In this document: positions 17,865 to 29,039 of the stretch, in pieces
Layout of the letters: every line of letters starts with the position of its first letter
How positions within the stretch are numbered: position 1 is the first letter of the stretch
Assembly (NCBI RefSeq): GCF_900176485.1
Contig: NZ_FWYD01000002.1
Coordinates: 434,001-498,000 of the forward strand
Length of the DNA: 64,000 bases
DNA from: Primorskyibacter flagellatus
Lineage (GTDB): Bacteria > Pseudomonadota > Alphaproteobacteria > Rhodobacterales > Rhodobacteraceae
Direction of reading: 5' to 3'
Notes under the pieces: generated by a model
Seen by the model: the letters and a program-made list of their open reading frames with translations, nothing else
Told to the model about the DNA's origin: nothing
Databases searched by the model: none
Made by a program: the position numbers and the translations under genes

Positions 17865-18523
17865 TGATCTTCGCCGCGGGCTTTGGCACGCGCATGAAGG
17901 ACTTGACCCGAACCCGCCCGAAACCGCTGATCAAGGTCGCCGGGCGGCCCCTGATCGATCATGCGTTGGACCTGACCAAGCCATTTCCGGATTTGCGCCG
18001 TGTCGTCAACCTGCACTATCTGCCTGACCTTCTGCGCGCGCATCTGGCATCGACCGACGTTCTGTTCAGTCACGAGACCCCCGCGATCCTCGACACGGGC
18101 GGAGGGTTGCGGCAGGCGCTGACTTTGCTGCAATCCAATCCGGTATTCACCACGAATACCGATGCGGTCTGGCGCGGCCCCAATCCGTTTCAGTTGTTGG
18201 CAAATGCCTGGCGGCCCGACGACATGGATGCGCTTCTGCTCTGTGTGCCATTGCAGCACGCCATTGGACACAATGGCGAAGGGGATTTCACGCTCCTGCC
18301 GGACGGCCGCCTGCAACGCGGTCCGGGGCTGGTCTATAGCGGCGTGCAGATTATCCGGACGGACGGGCTTCACCCCATCCCCGAACAGGTCTTTTCGCTG
18401 AACGTACTTTGGAATGAAATCGCGAAGAACGGGCGACTTTATGGCCTGCCCTATGATGGTAAATGGTGCGATGTCGGCCACCCCGAAGGCATCGCGCTGG
18501 CCGAGGCGATGCTGGATGTTTAG
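17843..18523 (+). CDS. murU: sugar-1-phosphate nucleotidyltransferase, MurU-like
   Basis: 226 residues starting at a GTG inside the kinase gene's 3' end. The N-terminus has the nucleotidyltransferase signature [20 protein letters not shown] followed by [13 protein letters not shown]. The metal-binding aspartate segment is TNTDAVW, slightly different from the usual NGD. A second acidic site is WCDVGHPEG near the C-terminus. MurU converts MurNAc-1-phosphate and UTP to UDP-MurNAc, letting cells bypass fosfomycin-sensitive synthesis. It follows the AmgK-like kinase, and its last 8 bp overlap addB. Confidence 0.82.
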   Translation: MSDPQAVMIFAAGFGTRMKDLTRTRPKPLIKVAGRPLIDHALDLTKPFPDLRRVVNLHYLPDLLRAHLASTDVLFSHETPAILDTGGGLRQALTLLQSNPVFTTNTDAVWRGPNPFQLLANAWRPDDMDALLLCVPLQHAIGHNGEGDFTLLPDGRLQRGPGLVYSGVQIIRTDGLHPIPEQVFSLNVLWNEIAKNGRLYGLPYDGKWCDVGHPEGIALAEAMLDV

Positions 18524-21446
18524 CGATACGCCCGCCCCGCGCCTTTTTGGCTTGGCACCCGGTGTGGATTTCCCGGCCGCCCTGATCGACGGGCTGACCG
18601 AACGGATGGCCGATACCCCGCCAGAGGCTTGGGCGCAGGTCGAGCTGATCGTGAACACCCGCCGCATGTCCCGCCGGATCCGCGATATTTTTGACGCCGG
18701 GCCCCCAAAACTCTTGCCGCGCGTTCGTCTTCTGACATCGTTGGCGGACGCCACTGACATGCCCGACCTGCCGGATCCGGTGCCAGCCTTGCGGCGCAGG
18801 CTGGAACTGTCACAACTCATCGCCCGGCTACTGGACCAGCAACCCGATCTCGCCCCGCGCACGGCCCTGTTCGACCTTGCCGACAGCCTTACCGCCTTGA
18901 TGGACGAGATGCAGGGCGAGGGCGTGCCGCCATCTGCCATCGCGGCGCTGGACGTGTCCGACCTCAGCGGTCATTGGGAGCGCGCACAAACCTTCATCAG
19001 CATCGTGCAAAGCTATTTCGACAAGGATGCAGAGCCCCCGGACACCGCCGCATGGCAACGGCTGGCGACGCTTCGGCTGATCCGCGATTGGGAACTCTCG
19101 CCGCCCGATCACCCGGTGATCCTTGCAGGCTCAACCGGGTCTCGTGGCACCACGGCGTTGTTGATGCGGGCCGTGGCGCGGCTGCCGCAGGGTGCGGTGG
19201 TTCTGCCCGGCTTTGATTACGACATGCCGGATCATGTCTGGGATGCGCTGACCGACGGGATGACAAGCGAGGATCACCCGCAATATCGCTTTGCCCGGTT
19301 GATGCAGCAAATGGAATTGCGCCCCGATCAGGTCACGCCCTGGTCGGACACGCCAGCACCCTCGGCAGATCGCAATCGACTGGTGTCGCTTTCCCTGCGG
19401 CCTGCGCCGGTCACCGATCAATGGCTTACGGACGGGCCGACCCTGCCGGACCTTACGATAGCGACCAAAGATGTGACCTTGCTGGAGGCGCCGACGCGTC
19501 GCGATGAGGCGCTGGCCATCGCCATGCGTCTGCGAAAGGCGGCAGAGGACGGTCAAACCGCAGCGCTGATAACGCCGGACCGGATGCTGACCCGTCAGGT
19601 AACCTCGGCCCTGGACCGCTGGGACATCGTGCCGGATGACAGCGCGGGCACGCCTTTGCAACTGACCCCACCGGGCCGCTTTCTGCGGCATGTGCTGGAT
19701 CTGTTTCAGCGCCCCTGCACCGCCGAGACGCTGCTGACCCTTCTGAAACATCCGCTGACCCATACCGGGCAGGACCGCAATCGGCACCTGATCCTGACCC
19801 GCGAGTTGGAGCTTCACATCCGTCGGCAGGGCATCCCCTTCCCGACGGCAGAGGCATTGCAAGGCTGGGCGGAGAAACAGGACGCGGCGGAATGGCTTGC
19901 CTGGATGGCTGCCTGTTTCATGGTTGATCCGCTAAAGGGCAAGCGCCCCCTGTCGGACTGGGCAGAAACCCATATCGCGCGGGCCGAGGCGATCTCGGCC
20001 GGGCCAAACGCCACCGGCAGCGGCATCCTGTGGGATCAGGCGGCCGGCCGCTCTGCGAAAGCCGCCATGCAGCAGATCGCCGCCGAGGCGCCCCATGGCG
20101 GGGAAATGGACGCCACCGATTACGACTCCCTTGTTTCGGGCGTCCTGGTTTCGGCGGAACCGTTGCGCGATCGCGACGCGCCGCACCCGCATATCCTGAT
20201 CTGGGGCACGCTGGAGGCACGGGTGCAGGGCACGGACCTGATGATCCTTGGCGGGCTGAACGAAGGCAGTTGGCCGGAACTGCCCGGCGCTGATCCTTGG
20301 CTGAACCGCAAGATGCGGCATGATGCGGGACTGTTGCTGCCTGAGCGGCGGATCGGCCTTGCGGCGCATGATTTCCAGCAGGCTGTTGCCGCGCCCGAGG
20401 TCTGGATGACCCGCTCCTTGCGATCGGATGACGCCGAAACGGTGGCCGGACGATGGCTGAACCGACTGACCAACCTGATGAACGGCCTGCCGGGTCGCAA
20501 CGGGCCAAAAGCGCTGCGCCAGATGCAGGCTCGCGGCGCAGACTGGTTGGCCCATGCGCGCGCATTGGAGGCGACGGAACCCGTTGCTCCGGCCCTGCGC
20601 CCCTCCCCCTGTCCTCCGGTAGAGGCGCGTCCGAAACAACTGTCCGTCACCGAGATCAAACGGCTTATCCGCGATCCCTATGCGATCTACGCCCGTCATG
20701 TCTTGCGGCTGCGACCGCTTGATCCGTTGCAACGCGCGCCGGATGCTTTGCTGCGGGGCATCCTGCTGCATAGCGTGATCGAACACTTCGTGCGCGACGT
20801 CACCGCGAACCCGTCGCTGCTGACCCCCCAACACCTGTCCGCCATTGCGCGGGAACGGCTGGACAGCGATGTGCCGTGGCCCTCGACCAGACGGATCTGG
20901 CAGGCGCGGCTTGACAAGGCCGCAGGTGGTTTTGTCGCGAACGAGGCACAAAGGCAAACTGCCGCAACGCCCGTCGTGCATGAGACACGAGGGCGCGCAG
21001 AGATCCCGATGCTGGGTTTCACCCTGACGGCCATGGCCGACCGCATCGACCGCGACAGCGAGGGCAGGTTGCATATCTTCGATTATAAGACTGGCACGCC
21101 GCCCAGCCCATCCGAGCAGGCGAAATTCGACAAGCAACTGCTGCTGGAGGCGGCGATGGCCACACAGGGCGCGTTCGACGGTCTGGCACCCGCAGAGGTC
21201 GCGCAGGCGCTCTATATCGGGCTGACCGCCCCGCCCAAAGAGGTTCCCGCTCCGCTGGGCAAGGAACCGCCCGAAAAGGTTTGGGACGAGTTCACCGCGC
21301 TTATTGCCGCCTATCAACAGGCCGATCAGGGGTTTACCGCCCGCCGCGCGATGCAGGAGGACAAGCACGTTTCCGACTATGATCAGCTTTCGCGGTTCGG
21401 CGAATGGGACGGCGCGGACGATGCCACCCAAGAGGTGCTGGAATGA
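18516..21446 (+). CDS. addB: double-strand break repair protein AddB (alphaproteobacterial type)
   Basis: 976 residues from the ATG at 18516, within the end of the nucleotidyltransferase gene. It has the degenerate helicase-like core of AddB and a C-terminal PD-(D/E)XK nuclease: [11 protein letters not shown] near residue 750, then [11 protein letters not shown] near 855 with the catalytic Asp and Lys. AddB forms the AddAB helicase-nuclease that resects DNA ends to recombination hotspots. It overlaps addA in ATGA. Confidence 0.94.
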   Translation: MFSDTPAPRLFGLAPGVDFPAALIDGLTERMADTPPEAWAQVELIVNTRRMSRRIRDIFDAGPPKLLPRVRLLTSLADATDMPDLPDPVPALRRRLELSQLIARLLDQQPDLAPRTALFDLADSLTALMDEMQGEGVPPSAIAALDVSDLSGHWERAQTFISIVQSYFDKDAEPPDTAAWQRLATLRLIRDWELSPPDHPVILAGSTGSRGTTALLMRAVARLPQGAVVLPGFDYDMPDHVWDALTDGMTSEDHPQYRFARLMQQMELRPDQVTPWSDTPAPSADRNRLVSLSLRPAPVTDQWLTDGPTLPDLTIATKDVTLLEAPTRRDEALAIAMRLRKAAEDGQTAALITPDRMLTRQVTSALDRWDIVPDDSAGTPLQLTPPGRFLRHVLDLFQRPCTAETLLTLLKHPLTHTGQDRNRHLILTRELELHIRRQGIPFPTAEALQGWAEKQDAAEWLAWMAACFMVDPLKGKRPLSDWAETHIARAEAISAGPNATGSGILWDQAAGRSAKAAMQQIAAEAPHGGEMDATDYDSLVSGVLVSAEPLRDRDAPHPHILIWGTLEARVQGTDLMILGGLNEGSWPELPGADPWLNRKMRHDAGLLLPERRIGLAAHDFQQAVAAPEVWMTRSLRSDDAETVAGRWLNRLTNLMNGLPGRNGPKALRQMQARGADWLAHARALEATEPVAPALRPSPCPPVEARPKQLSVTEIKRLIRDPYAIYARHVLRLRPLDPLQRAPDALLRGILLHSVIEHFVRDVTANPSLLTPQHLSAIARERLDSDVPWPSTRRIWQARLDKAAGGFVANEAQRQTAATPVVHETRGRAEIPMLGFTLTAMADRIDRDSEGRLHIFDYKTGTPPSPSEQAKFDKQLLLEAAMATQGAFDGLAPAEVAQALYIGLTAPPKEVPAPLGKEPPEKVWDEFTALIAAYQQADQGFTARRAMQEDKHVSDYDQLSRFGEWDGADDATQEVLE

Positions 21447-24400
21447 TCCGCGACGACGCCACAGAGGCGCAGGTACGCGCCGCGCACCCTTCGGAATCAA
21501 CGTGGCTGTCAGCCAATGCAGGGTCAGGCAAGACCCGTGTGCTGACCGACCGTGTGGCACGGCTGCTGCTGAACAAGGTGTCGCCCTCGCATATTCTGTG
21601 CCTGACCTACACCAAAGCGGCCGCAAGCGAGATGCAGAACCGGCTGTTTCGGCGGCTGGGTGAATGGGCGATGCTGGATGATGCGGCGCTCAGCTCAGAA
21701 CTGGATCAGCTTGGTGTCGAATCCGCGCTGGACGAAGAGTTTCTGCAACAGGCGCGCACCCTGTTTGCCCGCGCGATCGAAACGCCGGGCGGCCTGCGCA
21801 TCCAGACCATTCATTCCTTCTGCGCGGCGCTTTTGCGCCGGTTCCCGCTGGAGGCGGGCATCAGCCCGCAATTCAAGGAAATGGAGGACCGCGCCGCCAT
21901 CTTGCTTCAGGCCGAAGTGGTCGATGCGCTGGCGCTTTCCCATCCTGCCGAAGTCACCGCCGCCGCCTGGCACTTTTCCTCCGATGACGATCTGGAAAGC
22001 CTGACAAAGGACATTTTGCAGCACCGCACCGCCCTGTCGCGCCCCCTTGCCGAACCCGAGATAAAGGCGCTTTACGGCCTTGATCCCGACACGTCGCGCG
22101 CCAGTATCGCCCAAACGGTTTTCCTTGGCGGCGAGGCGGAATTGCTGGCGGAACTGGTGTCTGCGCTCCGCTCCAGCAGTGCGATGGATCTTCGGGCTGT
22201 CGGGCCGCTGGGCGGGATCGGCCTTCCGGATTTCGATGCATTACCGGTGATGGAAGGCGTGTTTTTAACAGGCGCTGGCGCGAAAGACCCCTTCACGGCG
22301 AAGATCGGCACCTTTCCGACCAAGGGGCTGCAAAAATCCATTCCCCACCTAATGCCCCGGCTGGAGGATTTGATGCGCCGGGTCGAAAGCGCCCGCGAAG
22401 AACGTCTTGCCCTGCTCGCAGCAGAGAAAACGCACGCGCTGCACCGGTTCGCGGCACTGTTCCTGCCCAAATTCGACGCCGCGAAGCAACGCAAGGGCTG
22501 GCTCGACTTCGATGATCTGATCTTCAAGGCCCGCGCCCTTTTGAACGACCCCAAAGTAGCGGCTTGGGTGCTGTACAAGCTGGACGGCGGCATAGACCAT
22601 ATCCTTGTCGATGAGGCGCAGGACACCAGCCCGGTGCAATGGCAGATCATTGAACGGTTGGCGCAGGAATTCACCGCAGGCGTCAGCGCGCGGTCGGATC
22701 ACATCCGCACCGTTTTCGTGGTTGGGGACCGCAAGCAATCCATCTATTCGTTCCAGGGCGCTGACCCGCGTGAATTCGACCGGATGCGGGACGAGTTCGA
22801 ACAACGGCTGGCCGCCTCGCCCACGCCGCTGCAAAGCCTGACGCTGCAATACTCGTTCCGCTCTGCCACGCCGGTGCTGCAACTTGTGGACAAGACATTC
22901 GAGGGGCGCAACGACGCGGGCTTTGGCGAAGAGGCCGCGCACCGGGCCTTCAAATCCGACATGCCGGGGCGCGTCGATCTGTGGCCGGTGGTCGAACGCA
23001 ACAGTGAGAAAGACGAAACCCCTTGGTACGAACCGCTGGACCGACCCGACACGCGGCACCACACCGTAACGCTGGCAGGGCGCATCGCCGGGTTCATCCA
23101 CGACCAGATCGGCCAGCCCATCGCGCAAGAGATCGGCAATACCGGGCAATATCAGACGCGCCAGATTCATGCCGGTGATTTTCTGATCCTCGTGCAGCGG
23201 CGCGGGCCGTTGTTTCAGGAGATCATCCGCGCCTGCAAGGCCGGTGGGTTGCCGATTGCCGGTGCCGACAGGCTCAAGGTCGGGGCGGAATTGGCGGTGC
23301 GCGATCTGGCGGCCGTGCTCAAGGTTCTGGCAACGCCCGAGGACAGCCTGTCGCTCGCGGAAGCGTTGAAATCCCCTCTGTTCGGCTGGACGGAACAGCA
23401 GGTCTTTGATCTGGCCCATCGTCGCGACGGCCCGTTTCTGTGGGCTGCATTGCGCAAGCGTCGTGACGAATTCCCCAATGTCTGGGCCGTCCTGAACGAC
23501 CTGATGGGCAAGACCGATTTTCTGCGGCCCTACGACCTTATCGAGCGTATCCTCACCCGGCATGACGGCCGCCGCAAACTGTTGGCCCGGCTGGGGGAAG
23601 AGGCCGAGGACGGGATCAACGCGCTGCTGTCCCAGGCGCTTGGCTATGAGCAATCGGATATCCCCAGTCTCACCGGGTTCCTGCAATGGATGCAGACCGA
23701 CGACTTCGTCATAAAGCGGCAGGCCGATAGCGCAGGAAAACGCATCCGGGTGATGACCGTGCATGGCGCAAAAGGGCTGGAGGCCCCAATCGTGATGCTG
23801 CCCGATAGCGGTCAGCGGATCCAGCGGGCATCCCGCGGTCTTTTGAAATGCGCAGACACGGTGATCTGGCCTGCAACTGCGGCGCAAAGCCCCTCCGTGC
23901 AGTCCGAAGCGCAGGAGGCAGAGCGCGCCGCCCAACGCAACGAACGCGACCGGTTGCTCTACGTCGCCATGACCCGCGCCGAAAAGTGGCTGATCGTCGC
24001 CGCGGCCGGCGAGCTGGGCAAGGACGGCGAAGCGTGGCACGACCGGGTGCGCGTCGGCATGGAGAATGCAGGCGCCGAACCACACGGGTTCGATTTTGGC
24101 GAACTGGGCTCCGGACCGGGATTGCGCATGCAGACCGGCGATTGGGAAAGCCCCCCGCAGATTTCGCCAGAGCCCTCGGTCAGTGAAACGGCAGCTTTGC
24201 CTCCGTTCATGTCCCAGCCGGCCCCGCTTGTCATCCCCCCCGCAGAAACCCTTAGCCCATCTGATCTGGGGGGTGCCAAGGCCCTGCCCGGTGAGGCTGG
24301 GCTGGACGAGGAAACGGCCAAGACGCTGGGGTCCGCCTTGCATCTGTTGCTGGAACATTTGCCAATTGTGACCAGCGATCTTCGTGCCGCCCGAGCCGAC

Positions 24401-24832
24401 AGGCTGCTGGCGCGCGCCGGTGAAATCCTGTTGCCCGAACATCGCGCTCAGTTGGTGAAAGAGGCGCTATACCTGCTGGACGCACCCGAACTGGCGCATC
24501 TTTTCGGCGAGGGCACATTGGCCGAAGTGCCAATCACCGCGACCCTGCACGCGCTTGGCGGTCGGCGCATCCACGGGGTCATCGACAGGCTGATTATCAC
24601 CCCGCAAAAGATCACCGCCGTGGATTTCAAATCAAACCGCACCGTTCCCGACAGCCCGGAAAACTGCCCCGATGGCCTGCTGCGGCAGATGGGCGCCTAT
24701 GCCGCTGCCCTTGAAGAGATCTACCCGAACCACCAGATTGAAACCGGTATCTTATGGACTGCGGTGCCGCGATACATGCCCTTACCTAACGATATGGTGA
24801 GTGTTGCCCTGTCCATGACCGCCACATCTTGA
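21443..24832 (+). CDS. addA: double-strand break repair helicase-nuclease AddA
   Basis: 1129 residues from the ATG at 21443. UvrD-type helicase motifs are clear: Walker [17 protein letters not shown] near residue 25, [29 protein letters not shown] and [12 protein letters not shown] for motif [17 protein letters not shown] for motif III, and [14 protein letters not shown] and YVAMTRAE for motifs V and VI. The C-terminal nuclease has GVIDRL and [11 protein letters not shown] with the catalytic Asp and Lys. It pairs with AddB for end resection. The 3' end is 71 bp from trxA. Confidence 0.96.
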   Translation: MIRDDATEAQVRAAHPSESTWLSANAGSGKTRVLTDRVARLLLNKVSPSHILCLTYTKAAASEMQNRLFRRLGEWAMLDDAALSSELDQLGVESALDEEFLQQARTLFARAIETPGGLRIQTIHSFCAALLRRFPLEAGISPQFKEMEDRAAILLQAEVVDALALSHPAEVTAAAWHFSSDDDLESLTKDILQHRTALSRPLAEPEIKALYGLDPDTSRASIAQTVFLGGEAELLAELVSALRSSSAMDLRAVGPLGGIGLPDFDALPVMEGVFLTGAGAKDPFTAKIGTFPTKGLQKSIPHLMPRLEDLMRRVESAREERLALLAAEKTHALHRFAALFLPKFDAAKQRKGWLDFDDLIFKARALLNDPKVAAWVLYKLDGGIDHILVDEAQDTSPVQWQIIERLAQEFTAGVSARSDHIRTVFVVGDRKQSIYSFQGADPREFDRMRDEFEQRLAASPTPLQSLTLQYSFRSATPVLQLVDKTFEGRNDAGFGEEAAHRAFKSDMPGRVDLWPVVERNSEKDETPWYEPLDRPDTRHHTVTLAGRIAGFIHDQIGQPIAQEIGNTGQYQTRQIHAGDFLILVQRRGPLFQEIIRACKAGGLPIAGADRLKVGAELAVRDLAAVLKVLATPEDSLSLAEALKSPLFGWTEQQVFDLAHRRDGPFLWAALRKRRDEFPNVWAVLNDLMGKTDFLRPYDLIERILTRHDGRRKLLARLGEEAEDGINALLSQALGYEQSDIPSLTGFLQWMQTDDFVIKRQADSAGKRIRVMTVHGAKGLEAPIVMLPDSGQRIQRASRGLLKCADTVIWPATAAQSPSVQSEAQEAERAAQRNERDRLLYVAMTRAEKWLIVAAAGELGKDGEAWHDRVRVGMENAGAEPHGFDFGELGSGPGLRMQTGDWESPPQISPEPSVSETAALPPFMSQPAPLVIPPAETLSPSDLGGAKALPGEAGLDEETAKTLGSALHLLLEHLPIVTSDLRAARADRLLARAGEILLPEHRAQLVKEALYLLDAPELAHLFGEGTLAEVPITATLHALGGRRIHGVIDRLIITPQKITAVDFKSNRTVPDSPENCPDGLLRQMGAYAAALEEIYPNHQIETGILWTAVPRYMPLPNDMVSVALSMTATS

Positions 24833-24903
24833 CGTCATGCGCCGGGCTTCCTAGGTTTCATGCCCAAGATGAAAACCCCTCGAATCTCTTTAGGAGAACC
24901 CCA

Positions 24904-25224
24904 ATGGCTACCGTGGCAGTGACCGACGACACGTTCGACGCCGAAGTAAAAAATTCCGACATCCCCGTTGTGGTGGATTTCTGGGCCGAATGGTGCGGTC
25001 CTTGCAAGCAGATCGGCCCAGCCCTTGAAGAGCTGTCCGCCGAGATGGATGGACAGATCAAGGTGGCCAAGGTCGATGTTGACCAGAACCCTAATTCCGC
25101 AGCGGCAATGGGCGTGCGCGGCATTCCAGCGCTGTTCATTTTCAAGGACGGTCAGGTGGTGTCCAACCGTGCCGGGGCTGCTCCAAAAGCTGCGCTGGAA
25201 AGCTGGATCAAGGAATCGATCTAA
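24904..25224 (+). CDS. trxA: thioredoxin 1
   Basis: 106 residues from an ATG preceded by AGGAGA. The active site is WCGPC with redox cysteines 31 and 34, followed by [22 protein letters not shown] containing the conserved cis-proline. A general cytosolic disulfide reductant. Placement just after addA is a common alphaproteobacterial order. A clear terminator follows, so transcription from this side ends here and hslVU has its own promoter. Confidence 0.97.
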   Translation: MATVAVTDDTFDAEVKNSDIPVVVDFWAEWCGPCKQIGPALEELSAEMDGQIKVAKVDVDQNPNSAAAMGVRGIPALFIFKDGQVVSNRAGAAPKAALESWIKESI

Positions 25225-25249
25225 GCGCCGGTCCGACCCACAGACATCG

Positions 25250-25277
25250 AAAGGGCACCCCTCGCGGTGCCCTTTTT
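25250..25277 (+). terminator. intrinsic terminator after trxA
   Basis: Stem AAGGGCACC at 25251-25259 pairs with GGTGCCCTT at 25266-25274, with a 6-nt loop and a T run through 25277. It lies 26 bp after the trxA stop. Confidence 0.85.
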
Positions 25278-25367
25278 GCTGGGGGTTGCAAGCTGCGCAA
25301 ACGCGCCTGCCCTTGCACCCTGTCACCCCGCCCGCCATATACGCCGGGAAGGAAACGGAGGCACCAC

Positions 25368-25937
25368 ATGGCAGAAAACGACTTTCCCGGTTGGCACGGC
25401 ACCACAATTATCGGTGTGCGCAAAGGCGGCCGCGTGGTGATTGCAGGCGACGGACAGGTCAGCCTGGGCCAGACAGTGATCAAGGGCACCGCCCGCAAGG
25501 TGCGCCGGATTTCGCCAGGCGGCTACGATGTTGTTGCAGGGTTTGCCGGCTCCACCGCCGACGCCTTTACGTTGTTGGAACGGCTGGAAACCAAACTTGA
25601 GGCAACCCCCGGTCAGCTTCAGCGCGCCAGTGTCGAACTTGCCAAGGACTGGCGCACCGACAAATACCTGCAAAAACTCGAAGCGATGCTGATCGTCACC
25701 GACGGGACGGATCTGTATGTGATCACTGGCGCGGGCGACGTGCTGGAACCCGAACATGACGTCACCGCGATCGGCTCTGGCGGCAACTACGCACTCGCCG
25801 CCGGCCGGGCACTGATGGATACCGAACTGGACGCCGAAAGCGTCGCGCGCCGTGCGATGGCCATCGCTGCGGATATTTGCGTCTACACCAATGGAAATCT
25901 CACGGTCGAAACCATCGACGGCAAAGACGCTTCCTGA
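25368..25937 (+). CDS. hslV: ATP-dependent protease peptidase subunit HslV
   Basis: 189 residues with GGAGG before the ATG. The N-terminal-nucleophile catalytic residue is Thr12 in [12 protein letters not shown], so an 11-residue propeptide ([11 protein letters not shown]) must be removed; a short propeptide of this kind is usual in alphaproteobacteria. Further landmarks are [14 protein letters not shown] with the conserved Asp and [14 protein letters not shown]. HslV forms a double hexamer capped by HslU and degrades misfolded or regulatory proteins. hslU follows 62 bp downstream. Confidence 0.97.
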   Translation: MAENDFPGWHGTTIIGVRKGGRVVIAGDGQVSLGQTVIKGTARKVRRISPGGYDVVAGFAGSTADAFTLLERLETKLEATPGQLQRASVELAKDWRTDKYLQKLEAMLIVTDGTDLYVITGAGDVLEPEHDVTAIGSGGNYALAAGRALMDTELDAESVARRAMAIAADICVYTNGNLTVETIDGKDAS

Positions 25938-25999
25938 GTGGCTTGCCAACTTTTGCCTCAAGATGTGCGCCCGACGTGACCGTTGCATAAGGACCCGCT

Positions 26000-27307
26000 A
26001 TGACTGACCTGACCCCCCGCGAGATCGTATCAGAGCTTGACCGGTTCATTATCGGCCAGAACGATGCCAAGCGCGCTGTCGCCGTTGCCCTTCGCAACCG
26101 CTGGCGCCGCAAGCAGTTGGCAGATGACCTGCGCGACGAGGTTTACCCCAAGAACATCCTGATGATCGGCCCGACAGGTGTCGGCAAGACCGAGATCAGC
26201 CGCCGTCTGGCCAAGCTTGCCCGCGCGCCGTTCATCAAGGTGGAAGCCACGAAATTCACCGAAGTCGGCTATGTTGGTCGCGATGTAGAACAGATCGTGC
26301 GTGACCTTGTCGATGCTGCCATCGCAATGACCCGCGAATACATGCGCGAAGACGTGAAATCCGCCGCGCATCATGCGGCAGAGGAACGCGTGATCACTGC
26401 CATCGCCGGTGAGGATGCCCGCGAAGGTACGCGCGAGATGTTCCGCAAGAAGCTGAAATCAGGCGAGCTGGACAGCACAGAGATTGAACTCGATCTGGCC
26501 GACACCTCCAACCCGATGCCGACATTCGATATTCCCGGACAGCCGGGCGCCAATATGGGCATGATGAACTTGGGCGACCTTTTCGGAAAGGCATTTCAGG
26601 GCCGCACGACACGCAAACGCATGACCGTGGCCGAAAGCTACGAAGCGCTGATCTCGGAAGAGGCGGACAAGCTTTTGGACGACGAAACCGTAAAGGCCGC
26701 GGCGATTGAGGCGGTGGAACAGAACGGTATCGTTTTCCTCGACGAAATCGACAAGGTATGTGCCCGCAGCGATGCGCGCGGCGGCGATGTCAGCCGCGAA
26801 GGCGTGCAGCGCGATTTGCTCCCGCTGATCGAGGGCACCACCGTCAGCACCAAACATGGCCCGGTGAAGACCGACCATATCCTGTTTATCGCCAGCGGCG
26901 CGTTTCACATTGCCAAGCCTTCGGACCTCTTGCCGGAACTTCAGGGCCGCTTGCCGATCCGCGTGAACCTGCGCGCGCTGACAGAGGCGGATTTCGTGCG
27001 GATCCTCACAGAGACGGACAATGCGCTGACGCTGCAATACACCGCCCTGATGGCCACCGAAAAGGTCGAGGTGACCTTTACCGAGGACGGCATCGCGGCC
27101 TTGGCAAAGATCGCCGCCGACGTGAACCAATCGGTTGAAAATATCGGGGCGCGGCGTCTTTACACCGTGATGGAGCGCGTTTTCGAAGACCTGAGTTTCG
27201 ACGCCCCCGATCAATCCGGAAGTGATGTCACCGTTGACGCGGAGTTTGTGGACAAGCATCTGGGTGAGTTGACAAAATCCACCGATCTCAGCCGCTACGT
27301 CCTGTGA
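26000..27307 (+). CDS. hslU: ATP-dependent protease ATPase subunit HslU
   Basis: 435 residues, normal for HslU. N-terminal [16 protein letters not shown] is the family signature. Walker A is GPTGVGKTE at about 57-65, GYVGRDVEQ is the pore-loop region, Walker B is IVFLDEIDK near 250, and the sensor-2 arginine region is near [20 protein letters not shown]. An inserted I domain spans about 110-235. The C-terminal SRYVL tail docks into HslV. AAGGA precedes the start. It unfolds substrates for HslV. Confidence 0.97.
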   Translation: MTDLTPREIVSELDRFIIGQNDAKRAVAVALRNRWRRKQLADDLRDEVYPKNILMIGPTGVGKTEISRRLAKLARAPFIKVEATKFTEVGYVGRDVEQIVRDLVDAAIAMTREYMREDVKSAAHHAAEERVITAIAGEDAREGTREMFRKKLKSGELDSTEIELDLADTSNPMPTFDIPGQPGANMGMMNLGDLFGKAFQGRTTRKRMTVAESYEALISEEADKLLDDETVKAAAIEAVEQNGIVFLDEIDKVCARSDARGGDVSREGVQRDLLPLIEGTTVSTKHGPVKTDHILFIASGAFHIAKPSDLLPELQGRLPIRVNLRALTEADFVRILTETDNALTLQYTALMATEKVEVTFTEDGIAALAKIAADVNQSVENIGARRLYTVMERVFEDLSFDAPDQSGSDVTVDAEFVDKHLGELTKSTDLSRYVL

Positions 27308-27363
27308 CCTTCGGATAAGCTTGACTGACCTGTGGGCGCGACCATTTCCGCGCTACCGCCAAT

Positions 27364-27389
27364 AAAAAGCCCCGCAAATTGCGGGGCTT
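27364..27389 (-). terminator. hairpin between convergent hslU and the ABC binding-protein gene
   Basis: AAGCCCCGC at 27367-27375 and GCGGGGCTT at 27381-27389 with a 5-nt loop. On the minus strand the stem is followed by a TTTTTATT run, so it best ends the ABC operon; on the plus strand the T-tract is short, but the stem could still help end hslU. Confidence 0.8.
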
Positions 27390-27412
27390 CTGTCGTTTGG
27401 ATATGACGAGGA

Positions 27413-28957
27413 TTACGCGAACCACCACCGTTCGATAAAGCGGCTGCCGTCCATCTGGAAAGAATTGCCGATCGTTCCCGAATTCGCCAGCTTGGTGGAA
27501 TGTGCGTCAACATAGTTGGCATACATCGGGATCACCGAGCCGCCATTCGTCGAACACAGCATCTGCATCTCGGTATACATGTCGCGACGCTTGCTGCTGT
27601 CCAACTCTGCCCGTGCGGACAGAAGCAATTCCTGAAAACGGGCATTTTCCCAGCCGGTGTCGTTCCACGGCGCGCCGGACGCATAGGCCGACGAGAACAT
27701 CCAGTCCTCAGTCGCACGACCCGACCAATAGGACGCGCACCACGGTTTTTTCAGCCAGACATTGGACCAGTACCCATCCGCTGGTTCCTGAACCACGTTG
27801 ATGTTCACGCCCGCCGCCTTGGCTGACGCCTGATAAAGCTGTGCAGCGTCAACCGCACCGGCAAATGCCGCGCTGGAGGCCGACAAGTCAACGCTCAGCC
27901 CCTCAAGACCCGCCTCTTTCAACAGCGCCTTCGCCTTGTCCGGATCATAGCTGTTCTGCGGCAGATCGGCTGCATAATACTGGTTCGCGGGACCGATTGG
28001 GTGGTCATTCGCAACAGACCCGTGACCCAACAGGATTTTCTGGACCATCTCGTCGCGGTTGATCGCGTGTTTCAGCGCCTGACGCACCTTGAGATTGCTG
28101 AACGGATCCAGCGCCGTCAGCATCGGGAAGGTGAAGTGCCGGTTGCCCGTCACCTCGAAGATGTTGACGTTGGGATTTGCCTTCAGCAGCGCTTCGGTCT
28201 TGTAATCGACACGGTTGACGGCATCGACCTGACCCGTCATCAGCGCGTTCATTCGGGCCGACGCATCGTTGATCGCAATAACTTCGATCTGGTCGAACCA
28301 CCCCGCCTTGCCGTCCTTGTAATGGCTGTCAACGCGGCTCAGCAATGTCCGCACACCGGGATCGAACGCTTCGACCTTATACATGCCGGTCCCGATGCCT
28401 TTGGCAATGGCTTCGTCGATCTGGCCCGCCGGGTACATCAGCAGGTGGTAATCCGCCAAGAGGAACGGGAAGTCAGCATTGCCCGATTCAAGCGTAAAGA
28501 CAACCTCGTGATCGCTGACCTTCTTGATTTCCGAAATCGCCGACACAATCGGCTTGGCCGCTGATTTCGACCCTTCTGCCGTGTGCATGTTCAGCGATTC
28601 AATCACGTCATCTGCACCAAAGGCCTTGCCGTTGTGGAACGTCACGCCCTGACGCAGCTTGAACGTCCAGGTTTTCGCATCTGCCGACGCTTCCCAGCTT
28701 TCGGCCAATTCGCCGATCAATTCACCGCTGGCCGACACTTCAGTCATGCAATCAAACACGGCACCGTAGGCACACATGATCATGTAGGTATCTGAATGCG
28801 TCCGGCCGTCCCAGGTGTCGGATGTATTGGCACCCGCAAGTCCCAGACGCAGCGTTCCCCCACGCTTGGCCTCGGCGCGCAAAGGCAGGCCCGTCGCTGC
28901 AAGAACGCTCGCGGCTGCACCGGTTTTCAGCAGGCTTCGTCTGCTAATCTGTACCAT
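27413..28957 (-). CDS. peptide-type ABC transporter substrate-binding protein (SBP family 5)
   Basis: 514 residues. The N-terminus MVQISRRSLLKTGAAASVLAATG is a twin-arginine signal peptide with an AEA-type cleavage site near residue 30, so export is probably by Tat. The mature domain has GELAESWEASADAKTWTFKLRQGVTFHNGK, the signature region of family-5 (DppA/OppA/NikA) binding proteins. Ligand cannot be read directly; a peptide is favoured because a proline iminopeptidase gene heads the same strand. It is the last gene of the ABC cluster, 82 bp after the ATPase gene, with its own strong ribosome-binding site (GGGAGA). Confidence 0.9.
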   Translation of the reverse strand: MVQISRRSLLKTGAAASVLAATGLPLRAEAKRGGTLRLGLAGANTSDTWDGRTHSDTYMIMCAYGAVFDCMTEVSASGELIGELAESWEASADAKTWTFKLRQGVTFHNGKAFGADDVIESLNMHTAEGSKSAAKPIVSAISEIKKVSDHEVVFTLESGNADFPFLLADYHLLMYPAGQIDEAIAKGIGTGMYKVEAFDPGVRTLLSRVDSHYKDGKAGWFDQIEVIAINDASARMNALMTGQVDAVNRVDYKTEALLKANPNVNIFEVTGNRHFTFPMLTALDPFSNLKVRQALKHAINRDEMVQKILLGHGSVANDHPIGPANQYYAADLPQNSYDPDKAKALLKEAGLEGLSVDLSASSAAFAGAVDAAQLYQASAKAAGVNINVVQEPADGYWSNVWLKKPWCASYWSGRATEDWMFSSAYASGAPWNDTGWENARFQELLLSARAELDSSKRRDMYTEMQMLCSTNGGSVIPMYANYVDAHSTKLANSGTIGNSFQMDGSRFIERWWFA

Positions 28958-29039
28958 TTTTTCGTCTCCCTGTACTTTTCTTTATCGCGGATCTTCCGCA
29001 AATCCTGGACCCCGCCCCTTACCGAAGCGTTGACGATTC

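Noticed and set aside
22349-24442. Long minus-strand open frame (about 697 codons) opposite addA
   Set aside because: It lies fully inside addA, which has complete helicase motifs; the minus translation shows no family features.
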